DNA from: Paramicrosporidium saccamoebae
Taxonomy: Eukaryota > Rozellomycota
Direction of reading: 5' to 3'
NCBI GenBank assembly: GCA_002794465.1
Contig: MTSL01000114.1
Coordinates: forward strand, 1 to 38,828
DNA: 38,828 nt
The notes beneath the pieces are model-generated. The model was given only the letters and a program-made list of their open reading frames with translations. It was not told where the DNA came from and searched no databases. A program made the translations under genes and the position numbers. Shown piece by piece: positions 10,417-19,372 of the stretch; positions within the stretch are counted from its first letter, which is position 1; each line of letters starts with the position of its first letter.

Positions 10417-10499
10417 GGCAAGATGGCCGAGTGGTTAAGGCGTCAGGTTTAGGCCCTGATCTCCGCGAGGGGGCAAGGGTTCGAACCCCTTTCTTGTCA
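10417..10499 (+). tRNA. tRNA-Leu (anticodon UAG)
   Basis: This is a class II tRNA cloverleaf of 83 nt including the discriminator A. The acceptor stem pairs GGCAAGA with TCTTGTC (one G-U). The D-arm carries the A box TGGCCGAGTGG. The anticodon stem TCAGG/CCTGA flanks the loop TTTAGGC, giving anticodon UAG. A long variable arm (CTC-CGC-GAG) follows, and the T arm AAGGG-TTCGAAC-CCCTT holds the B box. There is no intron and CCA is not encoded. The isoacceptor reads CUA and other CUN codons. Confidence 0.97.
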
Positions 10500-10505
10500 A
10501 TTACC

Positions 10506-10509
10506 TTTT
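10506..10509 (+). terminator. Pol III T4 terminator of tRNA-Leu
   Basis: A TTTT run begins 7 nt after the tRNA-Leu discriminator base, the usual minimal RNA polymerase III terminator. Confidence 0.7.
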
Positions 10510-10576
10510 GTCTGCTTCACTTTTGCAGGCACTACTGGGAGGATCTAAAAACTGCTGGGTTTATCAAAGAATGACT

Positions 10577-11025
10577 CTACTGACTAGATCGCATCCTGTC
10601 ACCATTAATGCTGAATAGGCCACTATTGCTGGAAGCGTCTTCATATTGCCTCTTCCTAAGGGGGATTAGCCATTCACGGTGGCAATTACCAACGACACCG
10701 TACATCAATATACCCGACACGACTCCCGCAGATATTGCGTTGAAAAGGTCGGGTTTTTCCACTTGTCGCTGTCCCCGGACCTCCATAAGCGTTCTTCTTG
10801 TAACTACAGGCTATTAGAATAATGAGATGCTCACTCAATGATGTTGAGGCCCACATGGCCAATGTTCCTGATGTCCAGACTGCAGACCTGGCAACGGACG
10901 TCCGTGTCAGTATTCCAAAAATGCTTCCAGCAAACAGCCCTACTACTCCTACAGGCTCTCTTTTACTCGCATGCAACTCTACCTGCAGTGCCCCCAACGG
11001 CAGTGCATAGACGTCCCGCTTCCAT
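10577..11025 (-). CDS. Small Tim17/Tim22-like mitochondrial membrane protein (three exons)
   Basis: Removing two short introns (10949-10982, 34 bp; 10804-10834, 31 bp) turns fragmentary frames into one 127-aa protein from exons 10983-11025, 10835-10948 and 10577-10803. It shows Gly-rich helices, VGGTAGVVGLFAGSIFGILT and then NAISAGVVSGILMYGVVG. Between them lies an R-R-x(n)-D-L-F-N-A segment like the R...D..N...aG..sG signature of the Tim17/Tim22/Tim23 family. That family forms or assists inner-membrane protein import; related small members are complex I or peroxisomal proteins. The intron consensus (GTAGAG...TAG, GTGAGC...CTAATAGCCTGTAG) matches the other genes here. Family membership is a motif-level inference. 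The ATG is only 33 bp from the tRNA-Ile gene, so its promoter must overlap or abut that gene. Confidence 0.6.
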
Positions 11026-11049
11026 AAGTTCGCCGGTGTGCATTCCAAC

Positions 11050-11055
11050 AAAAAA
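11050..11055 (-). terminator. Pol III T6 terminator after tRNA-Ile
   Basis: On the minus strand six T residues begin 3 nt beyond the tRNA-Ile 3' end. No T-run occurs between tRNA-Arg and tRNA-Ile, so this terminator could serve both. Confidence 0.75.
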
Positions 11056-11057
11056 CG

Positions 11058-11131
11058 TGGTCCTTGGCAGGATCGAACTGCCGACCTTGGCGTTATTAGC
11101 ACCACGCTCTAACCGACTGAGCTAAAGGACC
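11058..11131 (-). tRNA. tRNA-Ile (anticodon AAU)
   Basis: This is a 74-nt cloverleaf. Acceptor GGTCCTT pairs perfectly with AAGGACC. The A box is TAGCTCAGTCGG. The anticodon arm TGGTG-CTAATAA-CGCCA gives AAU, expected to be edited to IAU to read AUU/AUC. The T arm has GGCAG-TTCGATC-CTGCC. There is no intron. It lies 8 bp downstream of tRNA-Arg on the same strand. Confidence 0.97.
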
Positions 11132-11139
11132 GCAAGTCG

Positions 11140-11213
11140 CACCCCAGCTGGGAATCGAACCCAGAACCTTCTGATTAGAAGTCAGACGCGCTATCCGATT
11201 GCGCCACTGAGGC
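11140..11213 (-). tRNA. tRNA-Arg (anticodon UCU)
   Basis: This is a 74-nt cloverleaf with acceptor GCCTCAG/CTGGGGT (two G-U pairs) and discriminator G, as in fungal tRNA-Arg(UCU). The A box is TGGCGCAATCGG. The anticodon arm TCTGA-CTTCTAA-TCAGA gives UCU (reads AGA). The T arm has TTCGATT. There is no intron. Its 3' end lies 8 bp from tRNA-Ile with no T-run between, so a dicistronic transcript is likely. Confidence 0.97.
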
Positions 11214-11251
11214 TACTGATACCATTGGGGGATTTTATTACCAAATAGCAA

Positions 11252-11391
11252 GTGGTGAGCAATAGGTGGTGAATGGTATTTGTCCAATGTTTGGGCGCCA
11301 TGTCGGCGAGTTTCTACCAACTGGTAACTCCCTGCCGCCCAATTTAGCTTGTATTGGCACCGTGGTAATACTCCTACCATGCAACATCACA
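11252..11391 (-). mobile_element. MITE-like element, copy A
   Basis: On the minus strand this 140-bp element starts TGTGATGTTGCATGGTAGG and shares with other copies the blocks GAGTATTACCACGGTGCCAATA, GGGCGGCAGGGAGTTACCAG, ACTCGCCGACATGG and CCCAAACATTGGA. It ends ...CTCACCAC. A 4-bp direct repeat, GCAA on the + strand, flanks it (11248-11251 and 11392-11395). The ends are less perfect than in copies B, D and E. It lies between the tRNA pair and the 3' end of the m-AAA protease gene. Confidence 0.6.
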
Positions 11392-11499
11392 GCAAGAGTA
11401 TATCTTTATTAAAGGCACCTTACAGGCTGCCACCTTCAACACATCAGATTGTGGGTTAGCCGCCAGGATTACCAATCAGAAGCGGGCGCGGTTTAACAG

Positions 11500-13721
11500 T
11501 TATTTTTTGGCCAGCTCATCGTATGCATGCTTTGTAGCAAACGGCCTAGGACCCAAGAGTTCAATGACGTCTTCACGATTCAGTACCTCCTTCTCTAGTA
11601 ATCTCAATGCCAACTTTTCCACTTCGGCTCTTTTTTCCGAAAGCAAGGCGACAGTTCGTTCATAGGATTCGGCCACCATTTTCCGAGCTTCTTCGTCAAT
11701 CATCTTGGCAGTCTCCTCAGAGTAAGGACGCTGGGTTAGGGAAGAATTTTCAGACTGCTCGTCAAACGACAGGGTCCCAATGCGCGGATTCATGCCAAAA
11801 ATGGCGATTTGAGAATAGGCCAACTTTGTGACTTTCTGGAGATCATCACGAGCGCCGGTAGTTACACTTGCATGCCCAAAAAACATTTCCTCAGCAACTC
11901 GACCCGCCAGAGTCATTGCCATTCGGTCTGCTAGTTGGGACCGGCTGTATAGGTATTGATCCTTTGGAAGATATTGGGCATAACCCAAGGCTCCAATGCC
12001 ACGAGGAATGATAGAGACCTTGAGGAGAGGATCAGCATGTTCTAGAAACCAGCCAGCAACTGCATGTCCAGCTTCGTGATAGGAAACTAGCCTTTTTTCT
12101 TCAGGAGATAATACGCGACTCTTTTTTTCTAACCCAGCGATGACTCGCTCAATGGCCATGTCAAAGTGTTTGTCATCAACAAGATCCGAGTTGAAGCGTG
12201 CTGCAATGAGGGCTGCTTCGTTGCAGACGTTGGCAATGTCGGCACCTGCAAACCCTGGTGTCAAGAATGCCAGTCTTTGAGAGAGAGCAGCTTTGTCTGA
12301 GCGAGTCTTTATCGGCCCGAGATGGACAGCAAAAATATCTTGGCGGCCCTTCAGGTCGGGCTTGTCAATGGCAATCATTCGATCGAATCTGCCGGGTCTT
12401 GTCAAGGCTGGATCAAGGACGTCCGGACGGTTTGTACCCGCCAGGACTATAATTTGATCAGTGGACGCAAATCCGTCCATCTCAACTAAAAGTTGATTCA
12501 GGGTATTCTCACGCTCATCGTTGCCACCCCCGCCCAAATATCCACCACGTCCCCGAGCCTTTCCGATCGCATCAATTTCATCAATGAAAACGATGCAGGG
12601 AGCCATTTCGCGGGCCTCGTTGAACAAGTCTCTGACGCGCGACGATCCTACACCCACAAACATTTCAACGAATTCGCTTCCAGAGACGCTAAGAAAAGGA
12701 ACATCAGCTTCGCCTGCTGTAGCCTTTGCCAACAGCGTCTTTCCTGTTCCAGGTGGCCCGCTCAGAATCGCCCCCTTTGGTATTTTTGCGCCCAACCGTT
12801 GGTACTTGGCGGGCTCTTTTAGAAACTGGACAAACTCCATAATCTCCTCCTTTGCCTCGTCCATACCGGCGACATCCTTGAAGCGGACCTTTACCAAAGT
12901 TTCTGAATTGTACAATTTAGCTTTTGACTTGCCAACATTGAAGATGCTGGCAGCGCCACCAGATCCAGCCCGCTGGCTGGCTCTCCAAAGAGAGTAAAAG
13001 ATGTACGCTGTCAATATGGTTGGGGCATACTGGAGAAGGGTGGTGAATGGCCCCGGACTGCTCTGCTCATATGAAATTGGGACTCTTTGGGACTTTGGAG
13101 TTCCCAAGTCATCTTGGGCCTGCTCCAACGCCTTCTCAAAGGAATCAACTGAGCCGATAGTAAAGTAAACCGGGAGTGAAGAAGCAGAGCCGGATTTGAG
13201 TACAATTCGGACAATATTTTTGTCAAAAACGACTAGACGATCTACGGTTCCTCGTTCCAAGTAATCACTGATAAATTGAGGAAATGTGATCTCGTGGGTC
13301 GGCGTAATCATCGATTGGTAAAGATACCAAGTAGCTGCTGCGCCTACCAGCATCGCAGGCCAGGAGACGTTACTGAAATCTGGCATAGGGTTCTTTTTAT
13401 CACCTCCCCGACCTTTGCTGCCCTTGTCCTCTTCCTCGGGCTCCTCCTTTCTTCCCTCGGGCTCGCGTGTCCCGCCTCCCGAGCCTCGAACAACTCGAAA
13501 TGAAATTGGCCCGAGTCTCGCAATTTCCTCATCTTTCAGCTTTCGTGGGTGCCCTCCGCTGTAGTGTCGTCTCGACATCAGACAGTTACTATAGTGCGCC
13601 ACTCTAAAAAGTAAATCAAAATTACATGTATCAGTGCATACGGAATAGTATGGTGCACACCTTTTCGATTTCCCAGTGAATTCCACAGGCCCGCCAATGT
13701 AAGGCGCTTGGAAGGGTGCAT
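11500..13721 (-). CDS. YTA12: m-AAA metalloprotease, YTA12/paraplegin-type (two exons)
   Basis: This is an ATP-dependent membrane protease of the mitochondrial inner membrane, acting in quality control and processing on the matrix side. The 727-aa protein has a basic N-terminal presequence ([16 protein letters not shown]), two TM segments (about 108-123 and 217-234), Walker A GPPGTGKT (about 310), Walker B VFIDEID (about 366), a second region of homology ending at an Arg finger (RPGRFDR), and the zinc site HEAGH (about 537) with a downstream M41 peptidase domain. [12 protein letters not shown] and [10 protein letters not shown] favour Yta12 over Afg3. The long frame extends to 13686 only from GTG. 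I instead join exon 13642-13721 to 11500-13603 across a 38-bp intron (GTATGC...TTTTTAG), which yields a proper ATG and presequence. An alternative donor at 13661 with a 59-bp intron is possible. Confidence 0.93.
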
Positions 13722-14350
13722 TCTACCACGGCGAAAAGATAATTAATTTCTCAAGCCGGGCCTTCCTCCCAAGTGTAGCACATGGTAAAATAGTTGTGGC
13801 GTAGTGGACTGATTAGCGGGTTCTGTTGATGAGCGAATTAGTTCTCTTAAAGTATGTGGCTCCTTTATAGGCAGCCGCTCTTAGTGTAACAGGAGCGGAT
13901 CGTGAGATTGCATAACTACCTGCGCTGGGGCCATCAATTATAAGCAGATACTGTTTAACAGGTTCCTTATTCAAAATGGAACGCCCAAGGTCGAAACTGG
14001 TCAATCACAAGCTTCCCTCTTCATTACATCTCTCATAGTTCTTTATTATATGCCTCACCTTTCCATTGCACCCTTAAACGCGACTTGGCTCACTACTTAC
14101 CCTTCACCTCTCTAACTAATTAATCTATTTCATATAGTAAAGGGACCTCACCACAAGCACAAGCCTCACAAAGGCGTAATGATTTTAAATGCTCTTATCG
14201 TTGCGGCTACTCATAGACGAGTAGGACTTTTGAACTTTTGAACTTTTGAGCTTCTGGACTTTTGAACTTCTGACTTTTGAACTTCTTGAACCTTTTGATT
14301 TCTTGGCTTCTTCATTGGCGGTGCCCTATATATCAACCCTCACAGTCATA
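13722..14350. other. Intergenic region with degenerate dispersed repeats
   Basis: No gene is evident in this 629-bp gap between two divergent genes. It holds a TGTGGCGTAGTGG word at 13795 resembling the MITE terminus, a block at 13824-13870 (GTTGATGAGC...TTAAAGTATGTGGCTCCTTTAT) that recurs in reverse complement at 24441-24529, and a 26-bp block at 14071-14096 (CCCTTAAACGCGACTTGGCT) that recurs with 22/26 matches at 19341-19366. This could be a decayed, longer relative of the MITE family. Confidence 0.55.
14225..14310 (+). repeat. CTTTTGAA minisatellite upstream of ADCK2-like gene
   Basis: Imperfect tandem copies of a 9-10 bp unit (GAACTTTTGA with variants GAACTTCTGA, GAGCTTCTGG, GAACCTTTTG) fill about 85 bp just before the kinase ATG at 14351. 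It stays in frame with the kinase, but only from a TTG codon, so I treat it as 5' non-coding. Confidence 0.75.
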
Positions 14351-15970
14351 ATGATTTTTAACATTGCAGCCGTCCTAAAGTCCATCCAAATCTTTACTTG
14401 GGATGTAAATTATTTGGCCGAGTTGGCATCAAGAAAGTCACGTTTTTCTTCAAGGCCCAATCTATATCGCCAATTACCCCACTCCAAGTTGATCCCTCCA
14501 TTAGTGGCTAGGAAGCAGCGATACCTACACCGACTGGGCATGCCGTTGAGGTTATTACTGAGGTTGGCACATCTTGGAGTCATATTCGGTCCAGCGTTTC
14601 TCCTGGTCGCACCCATTTGTGCCCTCTCACCAGGTCGGAAAAGGCCGTTACTGCATGGAATTATGTATTGGTGCTTGCAGAGGGCAGGCGCTACCTTTAT
14701 AAAGCTCGGTCAATGGGCCTCAACTCGTCCGGATATACTCTCTCCCGAACTGTGTCGAGTTCTCTGTGAGCTGAACTCACGGGCACCGGCCCACAGTATG
14801 ACTTGGAATAGACACGTATTCAGATCGGAATTTGGAGTGGAACTGGAGCAGATCTTCCGGGACTTTGACTGCAACCCTTCGGGTTCCGGGACAGTTGCTC
14901 AAGTACACAGAGCTTGGCTGCGCAAGAGCGGATTAGAGGTTGCCGTGAAAATATGCCATCCAAACATTGAAGAACATATTGAGAGAGATTTACGACTAAT
15001 GAAGATTATGGCCGAGGTCGCCCATTCGATTCCGCTGTTCAGGAACTTTAATCTCCCCGAGGAGGTCGGGTATTTTTCACAAATGATGCGACAGCAACTC
15101 AACTTGAGGCATGAGGCCTATGCTCTGGATCACTTTTCTCGCAACTTTTCATATTGGAAAAATGTCCATGTGCCAGTTCCTGTCTACCAGTTTGTCTCGA
15201 CTCACATTCTTACAGAAACGTTTGCCACGGGAACGGCAATTTCGGCATTTTCTTGCGACTCTCTGGAAGAAAGTTTGACGGATCCGGAGAAAGAAGTCTG
15301 GACTCTGGCCAAGACGCAAATTGCAACCATTGGATTGCAGTCCTTCCTGCAAATGCTGCTCTGGGACAACTTTGTGCATGCCGATCTCCATCCTGGAAAC
15401 ATATTTGTTAGATTTGTCAATAAGCGTGGAAAAGTGTATTGGAGCGATCGTCCTTCAAAAGAGCTAGTTCATTTGATTGCCCAAGAAGATCTCATCCCTC
15501 AACTTGTCTACCTCGACACGGGCCTAGTGACCCAATTGTCGAGGAAAGATTTTCAAAACTTTAATGATCTCTTTAAAGCTCTTGTACTGCACGGCGACGG
15601 CTACCGCGCAGGACAGTTGATTATTGAACGGTGTCCTCCACAGCACAGGTCGCGCATAGTTGATCCAGACGGATTTTGCCGATCCATGGACACAATCGTC
15701 CAACCAATCTTTCGCAATGTTTCGCTAAAGTTGAAGAGTTTTGCTATTGCACCAATTATCTTCCAGGTGTTTGATCTTGTCAGGGACCATCGAGTGCATT
15801 TGGACGGGTCTTTTACCAATCTGGTGATGAGTTTTGGCTGTGTAGAAGGCTTGGGCAGACAGCTCTCTCCTGACCTTAACTTGCTTCCATTTTTAGCAAG
15901 CGCCGCACTCCAATATTTGGTAACCAACGTTGCCTTTAAGCTTGATCAAATACGTGACAACGCTGCGTAA
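14351..15970 (+). CDS. ADCK2-like UbiB/ABC1 atypical kinase
   Basis: This is a 539-aa member of the ABC1/ADCK/UbiB atypical protein-kinase-like family, whose mitochondrial members support coenzyme Q and lipid metabolism. Motifs counted from the ATG at 14351: the family KxGQ motif in FIKLGQWASTRPD (about 116-128), a nucleotide loop GSGTVAQVH (about 178-186) in place of the Ala-rich loop of COQ8, invariant Lys in EVAVKICHP (about 200), catalytic HADLHPGN (343-350), and metal-binding DTG (389-391). LLWDNFVHADLHPGNIFVR and the following insert before LVYLDTG resemble ADCK2 more than COQ8. The hydrophobic stretch near residues 70-90 could be a membrane anchor. The frame opens upstream through the minisatellite from TTG; 14351 is the first ATG. 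A MITE-like element begins 3 bp after the stop. Confidence 0.9.
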   Translation: MIFNIAAVLKSIQIFTWDVNYLAELASRKSRFSSRPNLYRQLPHSKLIPPLVARKQRYLHRLGMPLRLLLRLAHLGVIFGPAFLLVAPICALSPGRKRPLLHGIMYWCLQRAGATFIKLGQWASTRPDILSPELCRVLCELNSRAPAHSMTWNRHVFRSEFGVELEQIFRDFDCNPSGSGTVAQVHRAWLRKSGLEVAVKICHPNIEEHIERDLRLMKIMAEVAHSIPLFRNFNLPEEVGYFSQMMRQQLNLRHEAYALDHFSRNFSYWKNVHVPVPVYQFVSTHILTETFATGTAISAFSCDSLEESLTDPEKEVWTLAKTQIATIGLQSFLQMLLWDNFVHADLHPGNIFVRFVNKRGKVYWSDRPSKELVHLIAQEDLIPQLVYLDTGLVTQLSRKDFQNFNDLFKALVLHGDGYRAGQLIIERCPPQHRSRIVDPDGFCRSMDTIVQPIFRNVSLKLKSFAIAPIIFQVFDLVRDHRVHLDGSFTNLVMSFGCVEGLGRQLSPDLNLLPFLASAALQYLVTNVAFKLDQIRDNAA

Positions 15971-15973
15971 GGC

Positions 15974-16167
15974 TGTTGTGTGGGGGGAGTATTACCACGG
16001 TGTCAATATAAACGAGCTACATGGAACTGTTTATTATCAATTGGTGTGTCCACTTATAGACTCGTCGTTATGGTGTCCAAACATTGGAGAGAATCTTTCC
16101 ACCTCCCAACTCTGACTCTTCTTTCCACAATTGAGCAATACCTAGCTAAACATTCCACTACCTCACA
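15974..16167 (+). mobile_element. MITE-like element, copy B
   Basis: This is a 194-bp element starting TGTTGTGTGGGGGGAGTATT and ending CACTACCTCACA, so the two ends are imperfect inverted repeats. It is flanked by AGGC on both sides (15970-15973, 16168-16171). It shares internal blocks with copies A, C and D: TATTACCACGGTGTCAATA, ATGGTGTCCAAACATTGGAGA, CTCTGACTCT and AGCTAAACATTCCACTACC. The left duplication includes the last base of the kinase stop codon, so the element would supply the 3' UTR and poly(A) region of that gene. Confidence 0.7.
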
Positions 16168-16189
16168 AGGCGACAGCTTAGAACGGGAA

Positions 16190-16217
16190 CGCCTCTGTCA
16201 TGTACGTAACGGAGGCG
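16190..16217 (+). repeat. 28-nt hairpin, copy 1
   Basis: CGCCTCTG pairs with CGGAGGCG (8 bp, one G-U) around a 12-nt loop. A second copy of the same length sits at 24689-24716 with a fully Watson-Crick stem. Both are followed by a GTACCC...CAGC context. The 28-nt length and stem position are conserved while the loop differs, suggesting a folded RNA or DNA element. Confidence 0.7.
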
Positions 16218-16381
16218 ATGTACCCAAAGGTCAGCTTTGAGTTGTACTTGTGAGATTCATTCCAGCCATATTGGGGATGGCGGCCTATTATAAAGACGCT
16301 ACATGTTTTAATAAAAGCTATCGCTATCGCGTGCTAACAGACTCGGTTCCGGTTTAACAAAGCTATAATTATGGATCAAAG

Positions 16382-16584
16382 TGTCGCGTAGTGGGGATGA
16401 AGCCATAGACTTTGCCAGGCGGAAAGGGGGGGGGGTTGTTCACTGCTAGTCCTGGAATAGTATGAATGCACATCTCGCTGTCCCCAAATACTCGGCAAAG
16501 TGATCCACTCTAGCTCACAAATACGTCTTCTCCAACCTAGGGAACCATTCTCAAATACCCAACTAGTCAATCTTCTACGTCACA
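16382..16584 (+). mobile_element. MITE-like element, copy E (diverged)
   Basis: This 203-bp segment starts TGTCGCGTAGTGGGGATGA and ends CTTCTACGTCACA, with AAAG on each side (16378-16381, 16585-16588). The termini are inverted repeats of each other (TGTCGCGTAG versus TGTGACGTAG when reversed). The interior is more diverged than in B-D and contains a run of ten G residues near 16427-16436. Confidence 0.65.
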
Positions 16585-16665
16585 AAAGAGTGTCCTCAAT
16601 GGTAAATGGACTTTCATGAATATGATAAATTTTTATGAATCTATTTCTAGCGGTCTACTAGTTTC

Positions 16666-18972
16666 TTATTTGCGGACAAAGAAGACGATAGCACCACCAA
16701 TAACGACGATAGCGAGGATACCAGTGATAATCCAGCCCCATGGAAGCGAAGATTCGGTATCGACCGTAGGGAGAGGGTTAGTGGTAGAGCGCTTCACCCA
16801 AGCAGCGCGAGCATCTTGGCTAAGCTTGGCCTTGTTGTCTTCGATGACCTTGTTGACAGCAGCCAAGTCAGTGTTGTCAGCTCCAATGTTCTCAACCTGT
16901 TCGGCAGTGAGACTTCCAAAGCTGGGAACGATGGCAGCGATTTGCTTGGCACTCAACTGGCGGAGGGCGGCAGGCTTGATAGTCTTATCCATAACGATGA
17001 CAGCAATGGTTTCAACCTTGAGACTGGCCAGTTGCTTGGCGCTGAGCACTGGAATGCGCTTAATAGTGTTGATGTCGGTGGGGGCAATGTTGAAAGTGAC
17101 CATTTCAGAAGGCTTCTCAACCTTACTAGAGAGGAGGGCCAACTGCTTGTCGTTGAGGTGATCCAAAGTGTAACCGAAAGTGTTCCATTGGCTAATGTCA
17201 GTATTCTCAAAGGTATTATCTGCGAAATATCTGACACGATCGGGGATTTCACTAGCAAAGCTCATGATCGCCAAGCAAGATCCATCGAGTTCGGAGAGGG
17301 CTTCCTTGTTAATCTTCAAGAAAACGGGCTTTGTGACAGTAGAGCAGAAGTCTCCAGTGGCAATAGCCTTCAACAACTCGGGCTTCATCTTTTCGAGCTC
17401 TTCATCGTTGAGCTCAGGCTCAATGGTCTCGAAAGGTCTTCCCTTGACGAGAGAGGGCGTGCTCTTCATGGAAGCAAGGTCAACAGGGAAAGTGAAAAAT
17501 TCGGTACAGGCAGAGGAGACATACTTGAGAGACTTGATGGACTTGTACGTTTCGATATCAGTGACCAAAGAGCAAGCATGCTTACCAACCTCAATCTTGC
17601 TGGAGAGATTCTTCATGCAAGCCTCCTGGTTCGCCAAAGTCATCAAATCAAGAACAGCCAATCCCTCGTAGGAAGTGCCGCGACGTTCGACCGACAGATT
17701 CTCAAAGTTGCTAGCAGACAGACGGGACAAGATTTCAGGGTCAAGAGGTTCCAAGGTGGTAATGACGGAGATGAGGACGTTCGGGTCTTGATTTACGGCA
17801 AGATTCTTGGGAGTCGTGGTGATAGTTACCTTGTTCTTAATGTCACCATCTTTCGGCAAGTTGGCAGCACCAGTCTTGGTGGACATGACCTTGTTCAAGA
17901 AGGGCTTCGTAAAGCTCTCCTTATCCGCAGGCTTCAAGGCCTTGACGACCTGAGCGTACAAAAACTTGTCCTTCTCCAATTCACCAAAGATAGTGGGGGG
18001 GATTTCTCTCCAGAGCTCTCCGAGGGGTTTCGAGGTAGAGGGAAGGATGTAAGAAGCAAGGCAGGCAGCGGTGACCTTCTTGATGGCTGTCTTGGTGACC
18101 TTATTCAGGGCCAATTGGGAGCAGCGCGTAGCGGAATCAGTCTTGATTCCATAGTTCAGGAGCTGATCAGCAGAAATCTTCGCGGCATTTACACCATCGA
18201 GAGGCGCCTTGAGACGGGAAAAGATGTCGGACCTCATGTAGGGAACCTGTTCATGGATGTCGGTTGTGCCGATATTCTGGATTGCAGCAAAGCAGGCGGG
18301 GGTGAGTCCAGTTACGCTATTCTTATTCATGTGAGTCACAAAGGTCGCATCCAAGACTCCACAGTAGGTTTCTTGATCCTTGTCGTCAATCTGCTTAAAT
18401 GCCTCCCAGAATGCCTTTGGCATTTTATGCAGAATGGCAGGGCTAATGTTGGTGGTGCGGTTCATAGCTTGGAGAACCAGGCTTCCTCCCTTCACGACGA
18501 AACTGATATCAATAGCACTGAGGTCACGGTTTGGGCGAGCCTTGTAGAATGTAACGGCTTCCTCGGCAGACGCGGGAGACTCCAGGAAGAACTTTTTGAT
18601 ATTAGAGTTCTTTCCAGTATGGTCCAGGTAGTAGCCAAGACCAGGTAGGAGAAACTCTTTATAGGTATCAAGGAGTTCTGGGGTCAACGAGCCCAAAAAG
18701 GTGGGCATGTCAGTCTTCGTCTTGGTCGTAAACGTAGTAGGATTCATCTTGACAAGACGGTCCATAAGCCTGACAAAGTTGCGCAGTTTTTCAGCTTTGC
18801 TGGGCGCAGGAAGAGTGACAGCACCGGTAAGGTCAGCATTAGTAGCGATAGACCTCAGGACCTGGTTGGTATTCTTCTTAAAGTAATCGAGGGTCAATGT
18901 GGTGTCAGCGTGATCAAACTGAGCGCTGACAGCACCACAAAGGAGCAAAGTGGAGAAGACAGAAAGTTTCAT
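16666..18972 (-). CDS. Large surface protein, signal peptide plus C-terminal anchor (orphan)
   Basis: I do not recognise this 768-aa protein. It starts with a classic signal peptide (MKLSVFSTLLLCGAVSAQ), ends with one hydrophobic helix (about 744-765, WGWIITGILAIVVIGGAIVFF) and a two-residue basic tail (RK), implying a type I surface protein. The body is predicted mostly helical, with irregular modules of about 25-35 residues whose core reads L-(S/T/N)-x-(K/E)-(Q/E)-(L/I/V)-x-x-(L/I), for example LSAKQLASLK, LSAKQIAAIV, LTAEQVENIG and LNDKQLALLS. Scattered cysteines occur in a (S/A)-C-(F/L) context. Such superhelical modules recall mesothelin/stereocilin-like or other ARM-like ectodomains, but that is only a pattern analogy. 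Five CCAAT boxes lie upstream. A 610-codon open frame on the opposite strand is best read as a codon-bias shadow. Confidence 0.85.
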   Translation of the reverse strand: MKLSVFSTLLLCGAVSAQFDHADTTLTLDYFKKNTNQVLRSIATNADLTGAVTLPAPSKAEKLRNFVRLMDRLVKMNPTTFTTKTKTDMPTFLGSLTPELLDTYKEFLLPGLGYYLDHTGKNSNIKKFFLESPASAEEAVTFYKARPNRDLSAIDISFVVKGGSLVLQAMNRTTNISPAILHKMPKAFWEAFKQIDDKDQETYCGVLDATFVTHMNKNSVTGLTPACFAAIQNIGTTDIHEQVPYMRSDIFSRLKAPLDGVNAAKISADQLLNYGIKTDSATRCSQLALNKVTKTAIKKVTAACLASYILPSTSKPLGELWREIPPTIFGELEKDKFLYAQVVKALKPADKESFTKPFLNKVMSTKTGAANLPKDGDIKNKVTITTTPKNLAVNQDPNVLISVITTLEPLDPEILSRLSASNFENLSVERRGTSYEGLAVLDLMTLANQEACMKNLSSKIEVGKHACSLVTDIETYKSIKSLKYVSSACTEFFTFPVDLASMKSTPSLVKGRPFETIEPELNDEELEKMKPELLKAIATGDFCSTVTKPVFLKINKEALSELDGSCLAIMSFASEIPDRVRYFADNTFENTDISQWNTFGYTLDHLNDKQLALLSSKVEKPSEMVTFNIAPTDINTIKRIPVLSAKQLASLKVETIAVIVMDKTIKPAALRQLSAKQIAAIVPSFGSLTAEQVENIGADNTDLAAVNKVIEDNKAKLSQDARAAWVKRSTTNPLPTVDTESSLPWGWIITGILAIVVIGGAIVFFVRK

Positions 18973-19040
18973 GGACGGACAGTGCCCCCCGGGGGAAGCC
19001 TCTTTTTATTTCGCCACTGGGGCCCTGACCCATGCTGTGA

Positions 19041-19180
19041 CCAATAGAAATTTAGTTACGTTTTTGTGGGATTACTATTGGTCAAGAGGAAGATTTCCCG
19101 ATTCAGGGATTTTGATTGGTAGATGGTGGCCAATCAAAAGCAGTAGTCATCGGGACGCCGAGACTGGCAACGTCCATTGG
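19041..19180 (-). promoter_or_regulatory. CCAAT-box cluster of the 768-aa surface-protein gene
   Basis: Five CCAAT/ATTGG pentamers (19041, 19077, 19115, 19130, 19176) lie 70-205 bp upstream of the ATG at 18972. A TATA-like AAATAAAAAG on the minus strand lies about 30-40 bp upstream of the ATG. The arrangement suggests NF-Y/HAP-complex control and strong expression. Confidence 0.6.
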
Positions 19181-19340
19181 TCAGTTCCTTGGACTTTGTG
19201 ACATGGGAACAACCTGTGTACAGGAACTATTAACTGTTATCGCACACACCAAATGACGGCTGGTTTTGCGGGGTAGAATACATTTATTATAGGAAGGATT
19301 CTTTAATCTGACCATGCTCTAAATAGATAGAGGTTACTAT

Positions 19341-19372
19341 CCCTTAACCGCGATTTGGTTCACCACGGGACA
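19341..19372 (+). repeat. Dispersed block CCCTTAAMCGCGAYTTGGYTCACYAC
   Basis: This block matches 14071-14096 at 22 of 26 positions and then runs into CACCACGGGACA, which reads TGTCCCGTGGTG in reverse and resembles the MITE terminus. It may be the right end of a related but larger element whose left end I cannot place. Confidence 0.45.

Noticed and set aside
10686-11105. 139-aa minus-strand frame through tRNA-Ile
   Set aside because: It overlaps the tRNA and reads through two introns of the Tim-like gene.
11500-13686. Starting the m-AAA protease at 13686
   Set aside because: That position is a GTG inside a likely exon/intron boundary. The spliced ATG at 13721 gives a better presequence.
14246-14350. 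Extending the ADCK2-like protein through the CTTTTGAA minisatellite
   Set aside because: The upstream frame has only a TTG start and encodes low-complexity residues absent from the family.
16427-16436. Run of ten G residues (and the G-run at the window end)
   Set aside because: Short homopolymers could be assembly or sequencing artefacts. No quadruplex pattern of four separate G-tracts is evident.
16816-18648. 610-codon open frame antisense to the 768-aa surface-protein gene
   Set aside because: The sense strand has a signal peptide, an anchor and a promoter, while the antisense product lacks an ATG-linked promoter and any domain. Long antisense frames arise from codon bias.
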